64,000 nucleotides of DNA from an uncultured Clostridia bacterium. GTDB taxonomy: Bacteria; Bacillota; Clostridia; Christensenellales; Borkfalkiaceae. The notes below the pieces were generated by a model. That model saw only the letters and a list, made by a program, of their open reading frames with translations, did not search any database and had not been told where the DNA came from. Of this stretch, positions 36,639 through 46,826 are shown in pieces (position 1 is the stretch's first letter; every line of letters starts with the position of its first letter). The DNA is taken from positions 124,001 through 188,000 of the forward strand of contig CANRIK010000018.1 of the NCBI GenBank assembly GCA_947630705.1, read 5' to 3'. The position numbers and the translations under genes are program-made.

Positions 36639-37745
36639 TTATATGAGCGAGCCTTTGTTTATGAAGTAAGGTTGAAGCTCACAGCCGGCAAGTATTCTGT
36701 TATCACGGATAACGGAATTTTTATCGCTGACAACATATGCAAGATTGCAGTTTTCACCCACAATATTGTCGGTCATGAGGATGCAGTTCTTTACTACGGT
36801 CCCCTTCCCTATTTTTACTCCGCGGAACAGCACGCTGTTTTCAACAGTACCTTCAATAAGACAGCCGTCGGAAATAAGAGAGTTTTTGACGATTGCCGTG
36901 TCGGCAAATTTTGCCGGAGCGCTGTCGTTGACCTTTGTATAAACGTCTCTGTCACCGTAAATTTCATGTCTGACATCTTTTTTAAGAAGATCCATATTGG
37001 CATTGAAATAGGATTTCAGCGAATTTATATTTGCATAATATCCGTCGAATTTATAGGCGTAGAGATTGTACGTCTTAACTCCGGGACTGAGTATATCTTT
37101 TCCGAAACTTGTATATCCGTGTTGAATTGCATCCTGTATAAGTCTCAAAAGGAATGAGGTGCGCGCAACCAAGACATTGATATAATTCTTTTTAACGGTT
37201 CCCGTAGTGGGATTGATCTGGATATCGGTTATTTTATCGTTTTTGTCGGTATCGAATGTAAGATAATAATGCGACTTGGTAACTTCATGCTCGTGATATA
37301 CCATAGTTATATCGGCATTGTTTTTGATATGCGCTTCAATAACTTTGCTGTAATCGAGCTTATAAACTGCGTCGCTGTCCGCCAAAACAACAAAATCTTC
37401 CTTTGCCTTTTTAAGAAAAGCGGTAGCGCCCTTCATTGCTTCAAGGCGATTCTTATAAAGAGTTTCAGACTCGTCGCTGTAAGGAGGCAACAAAATGAGT
37501 CCTCCTTCTTTTCTTGCCAAATCCCAATATTTACCTGAGCCGAGATGGTCCATAAGGGATTGATAATTGTTTTTGGTTATAATTCCGACGGTTGTTATGC
37601 CGGAGTTTACCATATTTGAGAGAGCAAAGTCTATAAGACGATATCTGCCGCCATAAGGCACCGAACCCGTCGAACGAACTTTTGTCAGCTCGGGTATATC
37701 CTGTTCATTGATACTTGAAAATATAACACCAACTGTTGTTGCCAT
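36639..37745 (-). CDS. glgD: Glucose-1-phosphate adenylyltransferase, GlgD subunit
   Basis: A 368-residue nucleotidyltransferase homologue that lacks the GGxGxRL nucleotide-binding motif of GlgC: its start reads GVIFSSINEQDIPELT. RSTGSVPYGGRYRLIDFALSNMVNSGI and the C-terminal left-handed beta-helix are present. In Bacillota GlgD forms a complex with catalytic GlgC and raises its activity. Its position directly after glgC, 14 bases away, supports this. Confidence 0.93.
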   Translation of the reverse strand: MATTVGVIFSSINEQDIPELTKVRSTGSVPYGGRYRLIDFALSNMVNSGITTVGIITKNNYQSLMDHLGSGKYWDLARKEGGLILLPPYSDESETLYKNRLEAMKGATAFLKKAKEDFVVLADSDAVYKLDYSKVIEAHIKNNADITMVYHEHEVTKSHYYLTFDTDKNDKITDIQINPTTGTVKKNYINVLVARTSFLLRLIQDAIQHGYTSFGKDILSPGVKTYNLYAYKFDGYYANINSLKSYFNANMDLLKKDVRHEIYGDRDVYTKVNDSAPAKFADTAIVKNSLISDGCLIEGTVENSVLFRGVKIGKGTVVKNCILMTDNIVGENCNLAYVVSDKNSVIRDNRILAGCELQPYFINKGSLI

Positions 37746-37759
37746 TTTCTTATTCCCCC

Positions 37760-38962
37760 TTAAACGTTTTTATCGACAATTTCACCGGCGGCAACTTTAC
37801 CGTTCTTCTTTACGGTAATTCCTCTGCCCAATACCGTTATGCCGGAAGTTTTGCTTTCAACTTTCTGCGCTTCTTCCTTAACTGCGCCGATCACGGCGTT
37901 TTCGCCGATTGTGACGTCTTCGTCGATTATCGCATAGTTAAGTTTTGCGCCTTTTTTGACTGTTATATTTCCCATGAGAACGCTGTCCACTACTTCCGCG
38001 CCCTCTTCGATAGTGCAGTTTGTTCCGACTACGGAGTTGACTACTTTACCTTCGATTTCTCCACCCGTTGCAACAATCGAGTTGACAACTTCGCCTTCGA
38101 CAAACGCCGGCGGAGCCAAAGGACTTCTCGAATGAATAACTCTGTCTTTATCGGACAACTCAAAATTCGGAACGACGCCCAAAAGATCCATATTTGCTTC
38201 CCAAAGAGAGCTAATGGTTCCTACGTCTTTCCAATAGCCTTCAAAGCGATATGAATACATTTTCTCTCCGGCCGCAAGCATTTTGGGAAGTATATTCTTG
38301 CCGAAATCCTTTTCGGAGTTAGGGTCTTTATCGTCTTCTTCAAGATATTTAAACAGTTTGGAAGCCGTAAACACATAAATGCCCATAGACGCAAGATCAC
38401 TCTTGGGCTGTTTGGGTTTCTCTTCGAATTCGTAAATAGTTCCGTCGGGATTTGTATTGAGTATACCGAATCTCGAAGCCTCCTTCATGGGTACCTGCAT
38501 ACATGCAATGGTGCAATCGGCTCCGGCCTCCTTATGCGCCGAGAGCATCTTGTCATAGTCCATTTTATAGATATGGTCACCGGAAAGTATAAGAACATAC
38601 TCCGGATCGTACATCTTCATAAACCTTATATTCTGGTAAATGGCGTTTGCGGTTCCCTTATACCAAGACGTATCGGTTTTCGCTTCATAAGGCGAAAGAA
38701 TATGTACGCCGCCAAAAGTTCTGTCAAGGTCCCAAGGCTGTCCGTTTCCGACGTATTCGTTCAGTACAAGAGGCTGATATTGTGTAAGCACGCCTACCGT
38801 ATCGATTCCCGAATTGATACAGTTCGAAAGCGGAAAGTCGATGATCCTGTACTTTGAGCCGAACGAAACGGCAGGTTTTGCAATGTTACTTGTAAGAGCG
38901 TACAGTCTCGAACCCTGTCCGCCGGCAAGAAGCATTGCTACGCATTCTTTTTTTCTTAGCAT
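37760..38962 (-). CDS. glgC: Glucose-1-phosphate adenylyltransferase, catalytic subunit
   Basis: Makes ADP-glucose for glycogen synthesis. The 400 residues include the nucleotide-binding [53 protein letters not shown] catalytic segment ([14 protein letters not shown]) and a C-terminal beta-helix. I choose the ATG at 38962, with GGGGGAT a few bases upstream; the frame extends further up but there overlaps the glgB end. Together with GlgD it should form the active enzyme. Confidence 0.96.
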   Translation of the reverse strand: MLRKKECVAMLLAGGQGSRLYALTSNIAKPAVSFGSKYRIIDFPLSNCINSGIDTVGVLTQYQPLVLNEYVGNGQPWDLDRTFGGVHILSPYEAKTDTSWYKGTANAIYQNIRFMKMYDPEYVLILSGDHIYKMDYDKMLSAHKEAGADCTIACMQVPMKEASRFGILNTNPDGTIYEFEEKPKQPKSDLASMGIYVFTASKLFKYLEEDDKDPNSEKDFGKNILPKMLAAGEKMYSYRFEGYWKDVGTISSLWEANMDLLGVVPNFELSDKDRVIHSRSPLAPPAFVEGEVVNSIVATGGEIEGKVVNSVVGTNCTIEEGAEVVDSVLMGNITVKKGAKLNYAIIDEDVTIGENAVIGAVKEEAQKVESKTSGITVLGRGITVKKNGKVAAGEIVDKNV

Positions 38963-38982
38963 TGCTAAAATCCCCCAAAAAT

Positions 38983-40827
38983 TTATTTTTCTTTTATTAA
39001 ATACATACAAGTCAATCTGGGAATATCTACAAACATCATGTATCTTCCTTTTTGACCCGTTTGCTTCCTCGAATAAAAAACTTTTTTACGCAATTTGCCT
39101 TCACCGCCGAATTTTTTGTCGTCGGTATTGAGCACTATGCGATATTTGCCTTTTGCAATGTTTATACCGTAACCGTAAAGATAAACACCTGAAAAATTTG
39201 CTATGGCGGTCAAACTTTCGCCGTTTTTATCATATCTGTTAAACGAAATAAGATTGTTGAATCTGTCGTCTACAACTAACCATTCAAAACCGTCCCAACC
39301 GTCGTCAACTTCGTACAGCGCTCTGCAATTTCTGTAAAAATAATTCAGATTTCGCACAAAATCAGTCATTAGAGCGTGCTTTTCGAATTTTGTGAGAAAG
39401 AACTCAATACCTTCGCGATAATCCCATTCTTTGAATTGAGCTATCTCGTAACCCATGAAATGCAGTTTTTTCCCGGGGTGCGCATACATGAAAGCAAGCA
39501 GTTCTCTTTCTCCGGCAAATTTATCGGCGTATTCTCCGGACATCTTGTTTACTATCGATCCTTTAACGTGCACGACTTCGTCGTGAGAAAGAGGTAAAAT
39601 AAATCTCTCCGAGAACGAGTATACAAGAGAAAAAGTCAGTTTGTTGTGATGATGATTTCTGAAATACGGGTCTTGCCTGCAATAAAACAAAACGTCGTTC
39701 ATCCAACCCATATTCCATTTATAGTCGAATCCGAGACCGCCGTCTGCAACAGAACGGGTAACTCCGTCGAAACTTGTCGATTCTTCGGCAACGGTTATTG
39801 CGCCGATAAAATCGCTTTTGATATAGAAGTTTAGTTTCTTTAAAAATTCTATTGCTTCAAGATTGCGGTTATCACCGTAAATATTCGGTGTAAAATCTCC
39901 GGCATTTTTGTCATAATCGAGATAGAGCATGCTCGCAACCGCGTCAACCCTTAAACCGTCGATATGATACACGTCAAAGAAAAAATACGCGCTCGAAAGC
40001 AGAAAACTGTCTATTTCTCCCCTGCCGAAATCAAATTTACGCGTTCCCCAGCCTTGGTGTTCCATTCTGTCCCAAAGCGGACTTTCGTACAGCGGTTGAC
40101 CGTCAAATTCGTACAGACCGAACTCATCTTTGGGAAAATGAGCGGGCACCCAATCTATAATAACTTTTATGCCGTTCCTGTGAAAAGCATCAATAAGACG
40201 GGCAAATTCGTAGGGCTCTCCCAACCTTCCCGTGGGAGCAAAGTATCCGGTCACCTGATATCCCCATGAACCGTCGTACGGGAATTCGGTTATCGGCATA
40301 AATTCAACATGGGTATAACCCATATCTTTGACGTAGGGCACAAGCTGCTGTTCAAGTTCGGAGTAACTTAAATATCTGTTATTCTCTCCCCTCTTCCAAG
40401 ACAATAGATTAACTTCATAAATATTTATCGGTATACGATAATCGGTTTTACTGAATAAACCGTCGTATTTCGATTGAATACCTATGTCGTAAACTACCGA
40501 ACAAAAAGAGTTGGGAAAATCCGATTTGAACGCATACGGATCCGATTTTAAAAGACTTCTGCCGTCGTAAGTAATTATTTCGTATTGATATATATCGCCC
40601 TCGGCGGCGCTTGATACTTTGACTTCGAAACATCCGCCGTCGGGAAGCGACGACATCTCGAATTTGCATTTTTGGCCGCTCGCGCTCAATATCAGATAAA
40701 TTTGCTTGGCGTGAGGAGCCCAGACTCTGAATACATATCCTTTGGGTAATTTGTGGCAGCCGAAAAATCTGTAAGCTGTAAAATTTTTACCCTCATGAAA
40801 ATTTTCAAGTTCCGGACTTTTAGACAT
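38983..40827 (-). CDS. glgB: 1,4-alpha-glucan branching enzyme
   Basis: GH13 enzyme that introduces alpha-1,6 branches into glycogen. The 614 residues show an N-terminal CBM48-like domain ([14 protein letters not shown]), the barrel with [27 protein letters not shown], the nucleophile Asp in [10 protein letters not shown], the acid Glu in ITVAEES, and [10 protein letters not shown]. It is the first gene of the operon, with its own promoter 23-51 bases upstream. Confidence 0.96.
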   Translation of the reverse strand: MSKSPELENFHEGKNFTAYRFFGCHKLPKGYVFRVWAPHAKQIYLILSASGQKCKFEMSSLPDGGCFEVKVSSAAEGDIYQYEIITYDGRSLLKSDPYAFKSDFPNSFCSVVYDIGIQSKYDGLFSKTDYRIPINIYEVNLLSWKRGENNRYLSYSELEQQLVPYVKDMGYTHVEFMPITEFPYDGSWGYQVTGYFAPTGRLGEPYEFARLIDAFHRNGIKVIIDWVPAHFPKDEFGLYEFDGQPLYESPLWDRMEHQGWGTRKFDFGRGEIDSFLLSSAYFFFDVYHIDGLRVDAVASMLYLDYDKNAGDFTPNIYGDNRNLEAIEFLKKLNFYIKSDFIGAITVAEESTSFDGVTRSVADGGLGFDYKWNMGWMNDVLFYCRQDPYFRNHHHNKLTFSLVYSFSERFILPLSHDEVVHVKGSIVNKMSGEYADKFAGERELLAFMYAHPGKKLHFMGYEIAQFKEWDYREGIEFFLTKFEKHALMTDFVRNLNYFYRNCRALYEVDDGWDGFEWLVVDDRFNNLISFNRYDKNGESLTAIANFSGVYLYGYGINIAKGKYRIVLNTDDKKFGGEGKLRKKVFYSRKQTGQKGRYMMFVDIPRLTCMYLIKEK

Positions 40828-40849
40828 AATGCCTTACCATACCTAATAT

Positions 40850-40878
40850 ATTTTACCATATTATCTATAATATTTCAA
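40850..40878 (-). promoter_or_regulatory. Promoter of the glycogen operon
   Basis: On the minus strand TTGAAA (plus 40873-40878) and TAAAAT (plus 40850-40855) with a 17-base spacer, followed by TAAGG and the glgB ATG. Confidence 0.65.
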
Positions 40879-40915
40879 GACGGAATTCAAAAAAAATGTA
40901 ATTATTTTAAAAAAC

Positions 40916-40945
40916 AACGTCGGCAGAATTGTTTCTGCCGACGTT
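40916..40945 (-). terminator. Terminator after htpG
   Basis: A perfect 13-bp stem, AACGTCGGCAGAA at 40916-40928 with TTCTGCCGACGTT at 40933-40945. Read on the minus strand it is followed by a T run. Confidence 0.88.
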
Positions 40946-40960
40946 GAAATTTTGTATAAG

Positions 40961-42799
40961 TTATTTTATATATTCGGTCAATAAAGTTATATTGTCTTTC
41001 TGGAACTTCGAAAGTTCTTCGGGAGAAAGTTTTTTAAATGAAGCGAGAGCCAATGAATAGACATATCCGGCAACAAATTTCTGTTTTTCGTCGTCAAGTT
41101 CTTTCAATTTGGATATTATCGGACTGGCGACGTTTACTATTATGGTTTTATTGAGGTCCCCCTCGCTCATGCCGTAGAATTGTCCCATTTCCGAATATCT
41201 TCTCATGTATTCGTCTACGACAATTATGGCCGGCACTTCGGAATTTTTTAATTTTTCCGTCTTTACCGTGACCTTATCGCTGCCGATTGCATTCTTGAAA
41301 ATATCCGTAATAACGCTGTCGTCACCGTTATCTTCGGATTTGAGCGCACCGTCTATATCCGCATCAATGCGCATAAACTTGATTTTATCGGGCGCTTTAT
41401 ATTCGAGATAACTTAAAAAATGAGGGTCTATAAAGTTATCGCAGCAAATTGCCGAAAGTCCTTCGTCTTTAAAGAGTTTAATGTACTGCGATTGCTGTTC
41501 TTCGTCGGAGACATAATATATGGTCTTGGGCGAAGGAGTTTCGGAGTCTTTCTGCTTCCCCTCTCCATCGGCGTTTTCAGATTCGGCAGCCTTTTGAGGA
41601 AGTAAATCGGAAATGCTTACAAATTTTCCGTCTATGTTTTTGTATATTATTATATCCTTTACTTTTTCGTAGAAATCATTGTCTTTAATGCAACCGAATT
41701 TAATGAAGTTGGAAATGTCTTCCCAACATTTTTCATATTTTTCTCTGTCAGACTTATACAATGATGTAAGTTTATCTGCAACTTTTTTAACTATATGTTT
41801 ACTGATCTTCTGAACTTGTCTGTCATTTTGAAGGAAACTGCGCGATACATTCAGAGGAATGTCGGGACAATCGATAACTCCGTTTAAAAGCATGAGATAT
41901 TCGGGTATTACTTCCTTAATGTTGTCGGCAATGAATACCTGATTGCAATACAGCTTAACTTTGCCGCGTTCGAGTTCCAGCTTGTTCCTTACTTTGGGGA
42001 AATATAATATTCCTTTCAGTTTAAAAGGATAATCCATATTTAAATGAACCCAGAAAATGGGCTCGTTGTAGTCCATGAATGTATCGGTATAGAACTTTTT
42101 ATAATCCTCGTCTGTGCAATCTTTGGGTATCTTTGCATACAGCGGCGTAGTTGTATTCAACGGTTCGTCTTTTCCGTCGCCCTTAAAATTCACGTAAACA
42201 TTGTACGGCATGAAAGAGCAATATTTTTTTACGAGATTTTTAATGTTGCTCTCTTCGAGGAATTCCTTTTCTTCATTTGCGATATGCATTACGATTTTGG
42301 TACCGCGTTCCGATTTATCGCAATCATCTATCGTGTAAGTTGAATTGCCGTCGCTCTCCCAATGCACCGCAGGCTCGTCCTTATAAGATTTTGTGAAGAT
42401 CTCAACATCCTCCGAAACCATATAGGCAGAATAAAAGCCAAGTCCGAAATGACCGATTATACCGTCGCCTCCGGCCTTTTCATATTTTTCGAGGAAATCC
42501 GAAGCGCCTGAGAAAGCTATTTGCGTTATATATTTTTCAACTTCGTCGGCGGTCATGCCTATGCCGTTGTCCTCAACGGTCAGAGTCTTTGATTTTTTGT
42601 CTACGGAAATTTTTACATTATAGCCGTTTTCATCGGGATTTGCTTCGCCCATAGATACGAGCTTATTGTACTTGGTTATGGCGTCGATGCCGTTTGCCAC
42701 TATTTCGCGAAGAAAAATATCCTTATCGGAATAGAGCCATTTCTTAATTATGGGCATCATGTTTTCGCTTGAAATTTTAATGTTTCCTTGTTTTTGCAT
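40961..42799 (-). CDS. htpG: Chaperone HtpG (Hsp90)
   Basis: Bacterial Hsp90. The 612 residues show the GHKL ATPase domain (DIFLREIVANGIDAITKY, LTVEDNGIGMTADEV, IGHFGLGFYSAYMV), the middle domain (VRNKLELERGKVKLYCNQVFIAD, PLNVSRSFLQNDRQV) and the dimerisation domain. The start is the ATG ending at 42799, with GGAGG about 7 bases upstream; upstream open frame is not conserved. It is monocistronic between two terminators. Confidence 0.95.
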   Translation of the reverse strand: MQKQGNIKISSENMMPIIKKWLYSDKDIFLREIVANGIDAITKYNKLVSMGEANPDENGYNVKISVDKKSKTLTVEDNGIGMTADEVEKYITQIAFSGASDFLEKYEKAGGDGIIGHFGLGFYSAYMVSEDVEIFTKSYKDEPAVHWESDGNSTYTIDDCDKSERGTKIVMHIANEEKEFLEESNIKNLVKKYCSFMPYNVYVNFKGDGKDEPLNTTTPLYAKIPKDCTDEDYKKFYTDTFMDYNEPIFWVHLNMDYPFKLKGILYFPKVRNKLELERGKVKLYCNQVFIADNIKEVIPEYLMLLNGVIDCPDIPLNVSRSFLQNDRQVQKISKHIVKKVADKLTSLYKSDREKYEKCWEDISNFIKFGCIKDNDFYEKVKDIIIYKNIDGKFVSISDLLPQKAAESENADGEGKQKDSETPSPKTIYYVSDEEQQSQYIKLFKDEGLSAICCDNFIDPHFLSYLEYKAPDKIKFMRIDADIDGALKSEDNGDDSVITDIFKNAIGSDKVTVKTEKLKNSEVPAIIVVDEYMRRYSEMGQFYGMSEGDLNKTIIVNVASPIISKLKELDDEKQKFVAGYVYSLALASFKKLSPEELSKFQKDNITLLTEYIK

Positions 42800-42895
42800 A
42801 TTGTGCCTCCGAAAATACTGACATTTATTTAATAACCTTTTATAATGCGGATAAAACTTTAAACACAAAAAAATGCTTTATCTGGCAAAATTAAA

Positions 42896-42919
42896 AAGCC
42901 GTCTATATTCAGACGGCTT
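42896..42919 (-). terminator. Terminator after ispH-S1
   Basis: AAGCCGTCT at 42896-42904 pairs with AGACGGCTT at 42911-42919; on the minus strand the stem runs into TTTTTAA. Ends the long minus-strand transcript from the decarboxylase genes or from an internal promoter. Confidence 0.8.
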
Positions 42920-42928
42920 CAATATTTT

Positions 42929-45031
42929 TTATTTGTTGTTCTTCTGTGCGTCGGCAAGAATATCCGCCATAGAAATTCCTACGGAACCGCTGTTGCTGTC
43001 GGACCATTCGGAATATTCGTCTACGACTGCTCTTCTGGGCGGACGCGAACGTCTTTCCTGTCTTTCGCCTTCTTCATCATCCGAAACTTTGTGAGACTTT
43101 TTCCTCTCTACTTCGGGAAGAAGAGCTTTTATCGAAAGATTCATTTTCTTTGCCGCAGGGTCGATAGCTATTATTTTTGCGTCAACTTCGTCGCCGACAT
43201 TGAGCACCGATGCCGGAGTTTCGATTCTTTCATGACTTATCTGGGATACATGCACGAGACCGTCAATACCTTTTTCGACTTCCACGAAAGCTCCGAAAGG
43301 AACTATTCTTACTACTTTGCCGTGAATGATTTCTCCGACAGCGTACTTATCTGTGACCAAATCCCAAGGCTGGGGTTGCAACTGCTTATAGCCGATGGAA
43401 ACTTTTTTATTTTCAACGTCAATTTTGAGAACTTTAAACTGATATGTTTTACCTATTTCAAGTACGTCGGTAACGGCTTCTACTCCCGTCCAAGACAAAT
43501 CGGAAATATGAGCGAGACAGTCAAATCCGTTTACGGAGACAAACGCGCCGAAGCCCGTAACACGCTCTACTTTGCCTTCCACAATATCGTCTACGTGGAT
43601 ATTTGCGAAAAATTCCTCTTCTTTTGCTATTCTCGCCGCTTCTCTGGCATCGCGCTCTTCCTGTAAAATCACGCGCTGCGAAGCGATAATTTCTTTTCTG
43701 CCGGTTTTCTTTATTTCAAGTGCGCGAAGTCTTAAAGTCTTTCCTTCGTACTTTGACAAATCTTTTACAAATCCGGGGCGTATTTCCTTTGCCGGAACGA
43801 ATACGGAAAACGTTCCGAGTTGAGCAGTAAGACCGCCTTTATTGAAACCCGTGCAGGTTACGGAAAATTCTTTGCCGGATTCTATTTCGGCGCTTAAAGA
43901 TTCCTCCTGCTGTATCTGCTTAATCATCTTCTGCGAAAGTTTAAGGCTGGGCTTGAGCTCAACGACAAGCAATTCGATTGTATCGCCGATTTTATTAACG
44001 TAGTCTGCCGCGTTATATTCTTCGCAGTCAAGCTCGTTCTTATCCAAAGCGACTTCCTTTTTCGAGAAAGGCAAAAGAATCTGTAAACCGTCGTCCGTCG
44101 CCTGCGATATGGTCGCGACTACGATCTGACCTTTCTTGAACTTCGACTCGCTGTCAATTTTAGCAACTACTTCGTCCATTGCATTAGTTGCCTTAACTTC
44201 TGTGTTTTCTGCCATCTTTAAGAGAACCTCCCGGGTTTGCGCATTCGGGGTTGACGCCCCTGAAACAATACCTACACTTTTAAAATTTTTTATTTTGGAA
44301 CAATCCAAATCGGCCGCAGAAGCCAATCTGAAAACATTATCGCAATGCTTTGCGGCAAGTTCATATAGTTTATTTGTATTACTGCTATTGAGCCCACCGA
44401 TTACAATAATTGCTTCGCATTGCTTTGAAAGTTCTTCGACTTCACTCTGCCGCTCCATAGTAGTATAACAAATAGTCTTAAAAACAGCAACTGTTTTTTC
44501 ACAAACTTTTTTAATATTTTTTATTATTTTTTCAAATTTTTCGGCCGAAAAGGTCGTCTGACATACTACGGCTATATCCTTGTCGCAAAGATACGAAGGT
44601 ATGTTATCATCGCCGTCAAGTATAGTCGCGTCATTATTGCACCACCCGAGCAATCCTATGACTTCGGGATGGCCAGCTTCGCCCACTATCACTATGTGCT
44701 TACCGAGCGCATACTGCTCCGATACTATTTTTTGCGTATGCCTTACAAAACCGCATGTGCAATCGATTATTTCGATATTTCGTTTTGCACATTCTTCATA
44801 ATAGCTCTGCGGCACTCCGTGCGAGCGGAAAAGCACGGTTGCGCCGTCTGGAATTTCATCAAGTCGATTCACGACTTTTACGCCTTTTTCGGCGATTGAT
44901 TTTACGACTTCGGGATTATGTATTATTTCACCCAAGACGTAAGAATTGTTCTCGTCCAACGCCATAGCGGTATCTACCGCCTTTTTAACGCCAACACAAA
45001 AACCGCTGTGTTTTGCAACAATTACATTCAT
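42929..45031 (-). CDS. ispH: IspH (HMBPP reductase) fused to four S1 domains
   Basis: A 700-residue fusion. Residues 1-275 are IspH, the [4Fe-4S] enzyme ending the MEP isoprenoid pathway: cluster cysteines at 12, 93 and 188, His39 (GEIIHNP), His121 (GEAGHPEV), and the TICYTTMERQ and GGLNSSNT motifs. Residues from about 300 hold four S1-type RNA-binding repeats; the last two (about 475-550 and 560-630) are the best conserved. This IspH-S1 architecture is known in Clostridia, where it also serves as the ribosomal protein S1-like protein. The C-terminal tail is charged and disordered. It overlaps plsC by four bases. Confidence 0.95.
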   Translation of the reverse strand: MNVIVAKHSGFCVGVKKAVDTAMALDENNSYVLGEIIHNPEVVKSIAEKGVKVVNRLDEIPDGATVLFRSHGVPQSYYEECAKRNIEIIDCTCGFVRHTQKIVSEQYALGKHIVIVGEAGHPEVIGLLGWCNNDATILDGDDNIPSYLCDKDIAVVCQTTFSAEKFEKIIKNIKKVCEKTVAVFKTICYTTMERQSEVEELSKQCEAIIVIGGLNSSNTNKLYELAAKHCDNVFRLASAADLDCSKIKNFKSVGIVSGASTPNAQTREVLLKMAENTEVKATNAMDEVVAKIDSESKFKKGQIVVATISQATDDGLQILLPFSKKEVALDKNELDCEEYNAADYVNKIGDTIELLVVELKPSLKLSQKMIKQIQQEESLSAEIESGKEFSVTCTGFNKGGLTAQLGTFSVFVPAKEIRPGFVKDLSKYEGKTLRLRALEIKKTGRKEIIASQRVILQEERDAREAARIAKEEEFFANIHVDDIVEGKVERVTGFGAFVSVNGFDCLAHISDLSWTGVEAVTDVLEIGKTYQFKVLKIDVENKKVSIGYKQLQPQPWDLVTDKYAVGEIIHGKVVRIVPFGAFVEVEKGIDGLVHVSQISHERIETPASVLNVGDEVDAKIIAIDPAAKKMNLSIKALLPEVERKKSHKVSDDEEGERQERRSRPPRRAVVDEYSEWSDSNSGSVGISMADILADAQKNNK

Positions 45032-45816
45032 TTCTGTTTATTTTTTTTGTCTTTGCTCTTTTTCTTTTTCATATTTTTCAGAATTTCATCGAGCTCGTAA
45101 TAGGTTTCAAGCATTTTCTGCCTTAATTTTTCGTCTGCTTCCTGTATGTCTGCTTCGGTCATCTTCTTTCCATAATATTCTGAAAACTCAAACGGTTCCG
45201 CATAATAAAAATAATTTTTCCTGAACAGTCTTATCTTTTTGCATTGCATCATCATTACAATGGGCGTTCTCGTTTTTATCGCAAGCGCCGCGGCGCCGCT
45301 TTTGAAAGGAAGAAAAATCTCTTTTGTCTTATTTCTTGTGCCTTCGGGGAAGCAGCATACGGACTCGCCGTCTTTAAGATATTTCATCGCCTGCATCAAT
45401 GCGCGAACGTCGCTGCCGTCACGATTGACTATGATACATTCGCATTTTTTAGTGAACCATCTGCCTATTCTCTTTTCCGTAAGTTCTTTTTTTGCCATGT
45501 AATGCACGGGCTTGTTTAATGAAAGAGCTACGGGGATTACGTCGAGAACGTGCAAGTGGTTGCCAACATAGACGTAGGACCTGTCATTGAACTTTTCGGT
45601 ATGTCCCAAACGTTTTACAGGTAAAATTATTCTGCCGACGGTCCAATAAACAACCTTCAAGAAGCGAAACCATCTTTTGAGTTTCCGCTTGCGTTTTTTC
45701 TCCTTTTTCATCTTTTTGACGAGAGCGTTGTTTTCCTTTTCGTCCGTTTTTATCGTTTCTGCCGCTTGATTTTGAACTTCGCCTGTCTGCGGCGTCTTTA
45801 ATTCTTCGTTGTCCAT
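45028..45816 (-). CDS. plsC: 1-acylglycerol-3-phosphate acyltransferase
   Basis: Membrane-associated enzyme making phosphatidate for phospholipids. The 262 residues show the HX4D motif at His87-Asp92 (NHLHVLD) and the FPEGTRNKT motif near 155. Residues 1-50 are an unusual charged extension, acidic then very basic (KKMKKEKKRKRKLKR), ahead of the first hydrophobic segment. The C-terminus is also lysine rich. It sits between cmk and ispH, a conserved clostridial order, and overlaps both neighbours by one to four bases. Confidence 0.92.
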   Translation of the reverse strand: MDNEELKTPQTGEVQNQAAETIKTDEKENNALVKKMKKEKKRKRKLKRWFRFLKVVYWTVGRIILPVKRLGHTEKFNDRSYVYVGNHLHVLDVIPVALSLNKPVHYMAKKELTEKRIGRWFTKKCECIIVNRDGSDVRALMQAMKYLKDGESVCCFPEGTRNKTKEIFLPFKSGAAALAIKTRTPIVMMMQCKKIRLFRKNYFYYAEPFEFSEYYGKKMTEADIQEADEKLRQKMLETYYELDEILKNMKKKKSKDKKNKQK

Positions 45817-46823
45817 TAAATCTTTTCCTGAATTTTATTTTCTATAAAAGCCACTACCTCTTCTATCGACATGTCGGAAGAATCGACTAAAATTGCGTCT
45901 TCTGCAATCGTGAGGGGGGCAATCAAACGAGTTCTGTCTTGTTCGTCACGCTTGATTATCTCTTTTAAAATCTGTTCATAAGGAGTATCGAAGCCCTTTT
46001 GTTTGTTTTCATCGGCACGCCTCTTTGCTCTTACTTCCGGCGACGCAGTGAGATAAAATTTGTATTTTGCATCGGGCAAAACGTTCGTTCCTATATCCCT
46101 ACCGTCGAGGACGCAGGAAGTTTTAGACGCTATCTTACGTTGAAGCGCAACCATTTTTTCTCGTACGCTGCCGTTTGCGGATACTGTCGAAGCCGCCATT
46201 GAAATTTCGGGTTTCCTTATTTCGACAGATACGTCTTTACCGTCGAGATAGGTTTTTTGCGTTCCGTCCGTATATCCTACATCTATATCCGTGTTTACGA
46301 TAAGTTCCGAAACCGATTCCGCGTCGGATACGTCAATTCCCTCGTTTAAGCATTTCAAGGCACAGGCTCTGTACATAGCTCCCGTATCGAGACAAAGAAT
46401 GTTCAGTTTTTTGCCTAAAATCTTCGAAACCGTGCTTTTACCGCTTCCGGCAGGTCCGTCTATGGCAATATTTATACATTGACTGATATCTCTGCGCAAA
46501 ACCGAAGCGCCGTGAAGGTATACATGGAGCGGAGAAGCTGTAATTTCAGCCAAAATCATAACTCTTATGCAAAATTTAAGAGATCCGTCAATTCCCGGTT
46601 CGGCCGCCGAGAATAACGGACAATCGTAAAATCCGGCTTCTCTTGCGGCCTTTGCGGGATAAAGCGAACGGATATCAGGTGTGTTTGAAAACATTATGCA
46701 TACGATTTTTCCGTCCGAAAGGCCGTTTTTTAAAGCAATTTCATCAAGAAGTTCTTTTACTCTTTCTCTTATTTGTTCCGGACAATCTCTATCGATTGTC
46801 GTGGCTCCTCGAATAGCAATCAT
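45816..46823 (-). CDS. cmk: Fusion of AroH-type chorismate mutase and cytidylate kinase
   Basis: A 335-residue two-domain protein. Residues 1-112 match AroH, the trimeric chorismate mutase of Bacillus: the equivalents of the catalytic Arg7, Arg63, Glu78, Arg90 and Tyr108 are Arg5, Arg61, Glu75, Arg87 and Tyr102, and Cys75 is Ser72. Residues 116-335 are a complete CMP kinase with Walker A GPAGSGKST (123-131), DTGAMYRA and LDGRDIGTNVLPDA. The reading frame is continuous without an internal ribosome-binding site that I can see. One half serves aromatic amino acid synthesis, the other nucleotide supply. Neighbours are baiN-like and plsC, the usual cmk setting. Confidence 0.92.
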   Translation of the reverse strand: MIAIRGATTIDRDCPEQIRERVKELLDEIALKNGLSDGKIVCIMFSNTPDIRSLYPAKAAREAGFYDCPLFSAAEPGIDGSLKFCIRVMILAEITASPLHVYLHGASVLRRDISQCINIAIDGPAGSGKSTVSKILGKKLNILCLDTGAMYRACALKCLNEGIDVSDAESVSELIVNTDIDVGYTDGTQKTYLDGKDVSVEIRKPEISMAASTVSANGSVREKMVALQRKIASKTSCVLDGRDIGTNVLPDAKYKFYLTASPEVRAKRRADENKQKGFDTPYEQILKEIIKRDEQDRTRLIAPLTIAEDAILVDSSDMSIEEVVAFIENKIQEKI

Positions 46824-46826
46824 ATT

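Noticed and set aside
36639..37745. GlgD as a broken copy of GlgC
   Set aside because: Loss of the GGxGxRL motif is the normal state of GlgD subunits and the gene is intact beside glgC.
45028..45170. Basic C-terminal tail of PlsC as a frameshift product
   Set aside because: The lysine-rich tail reads through to a stop that overlaps ispH by four bases, a normal operon junction.
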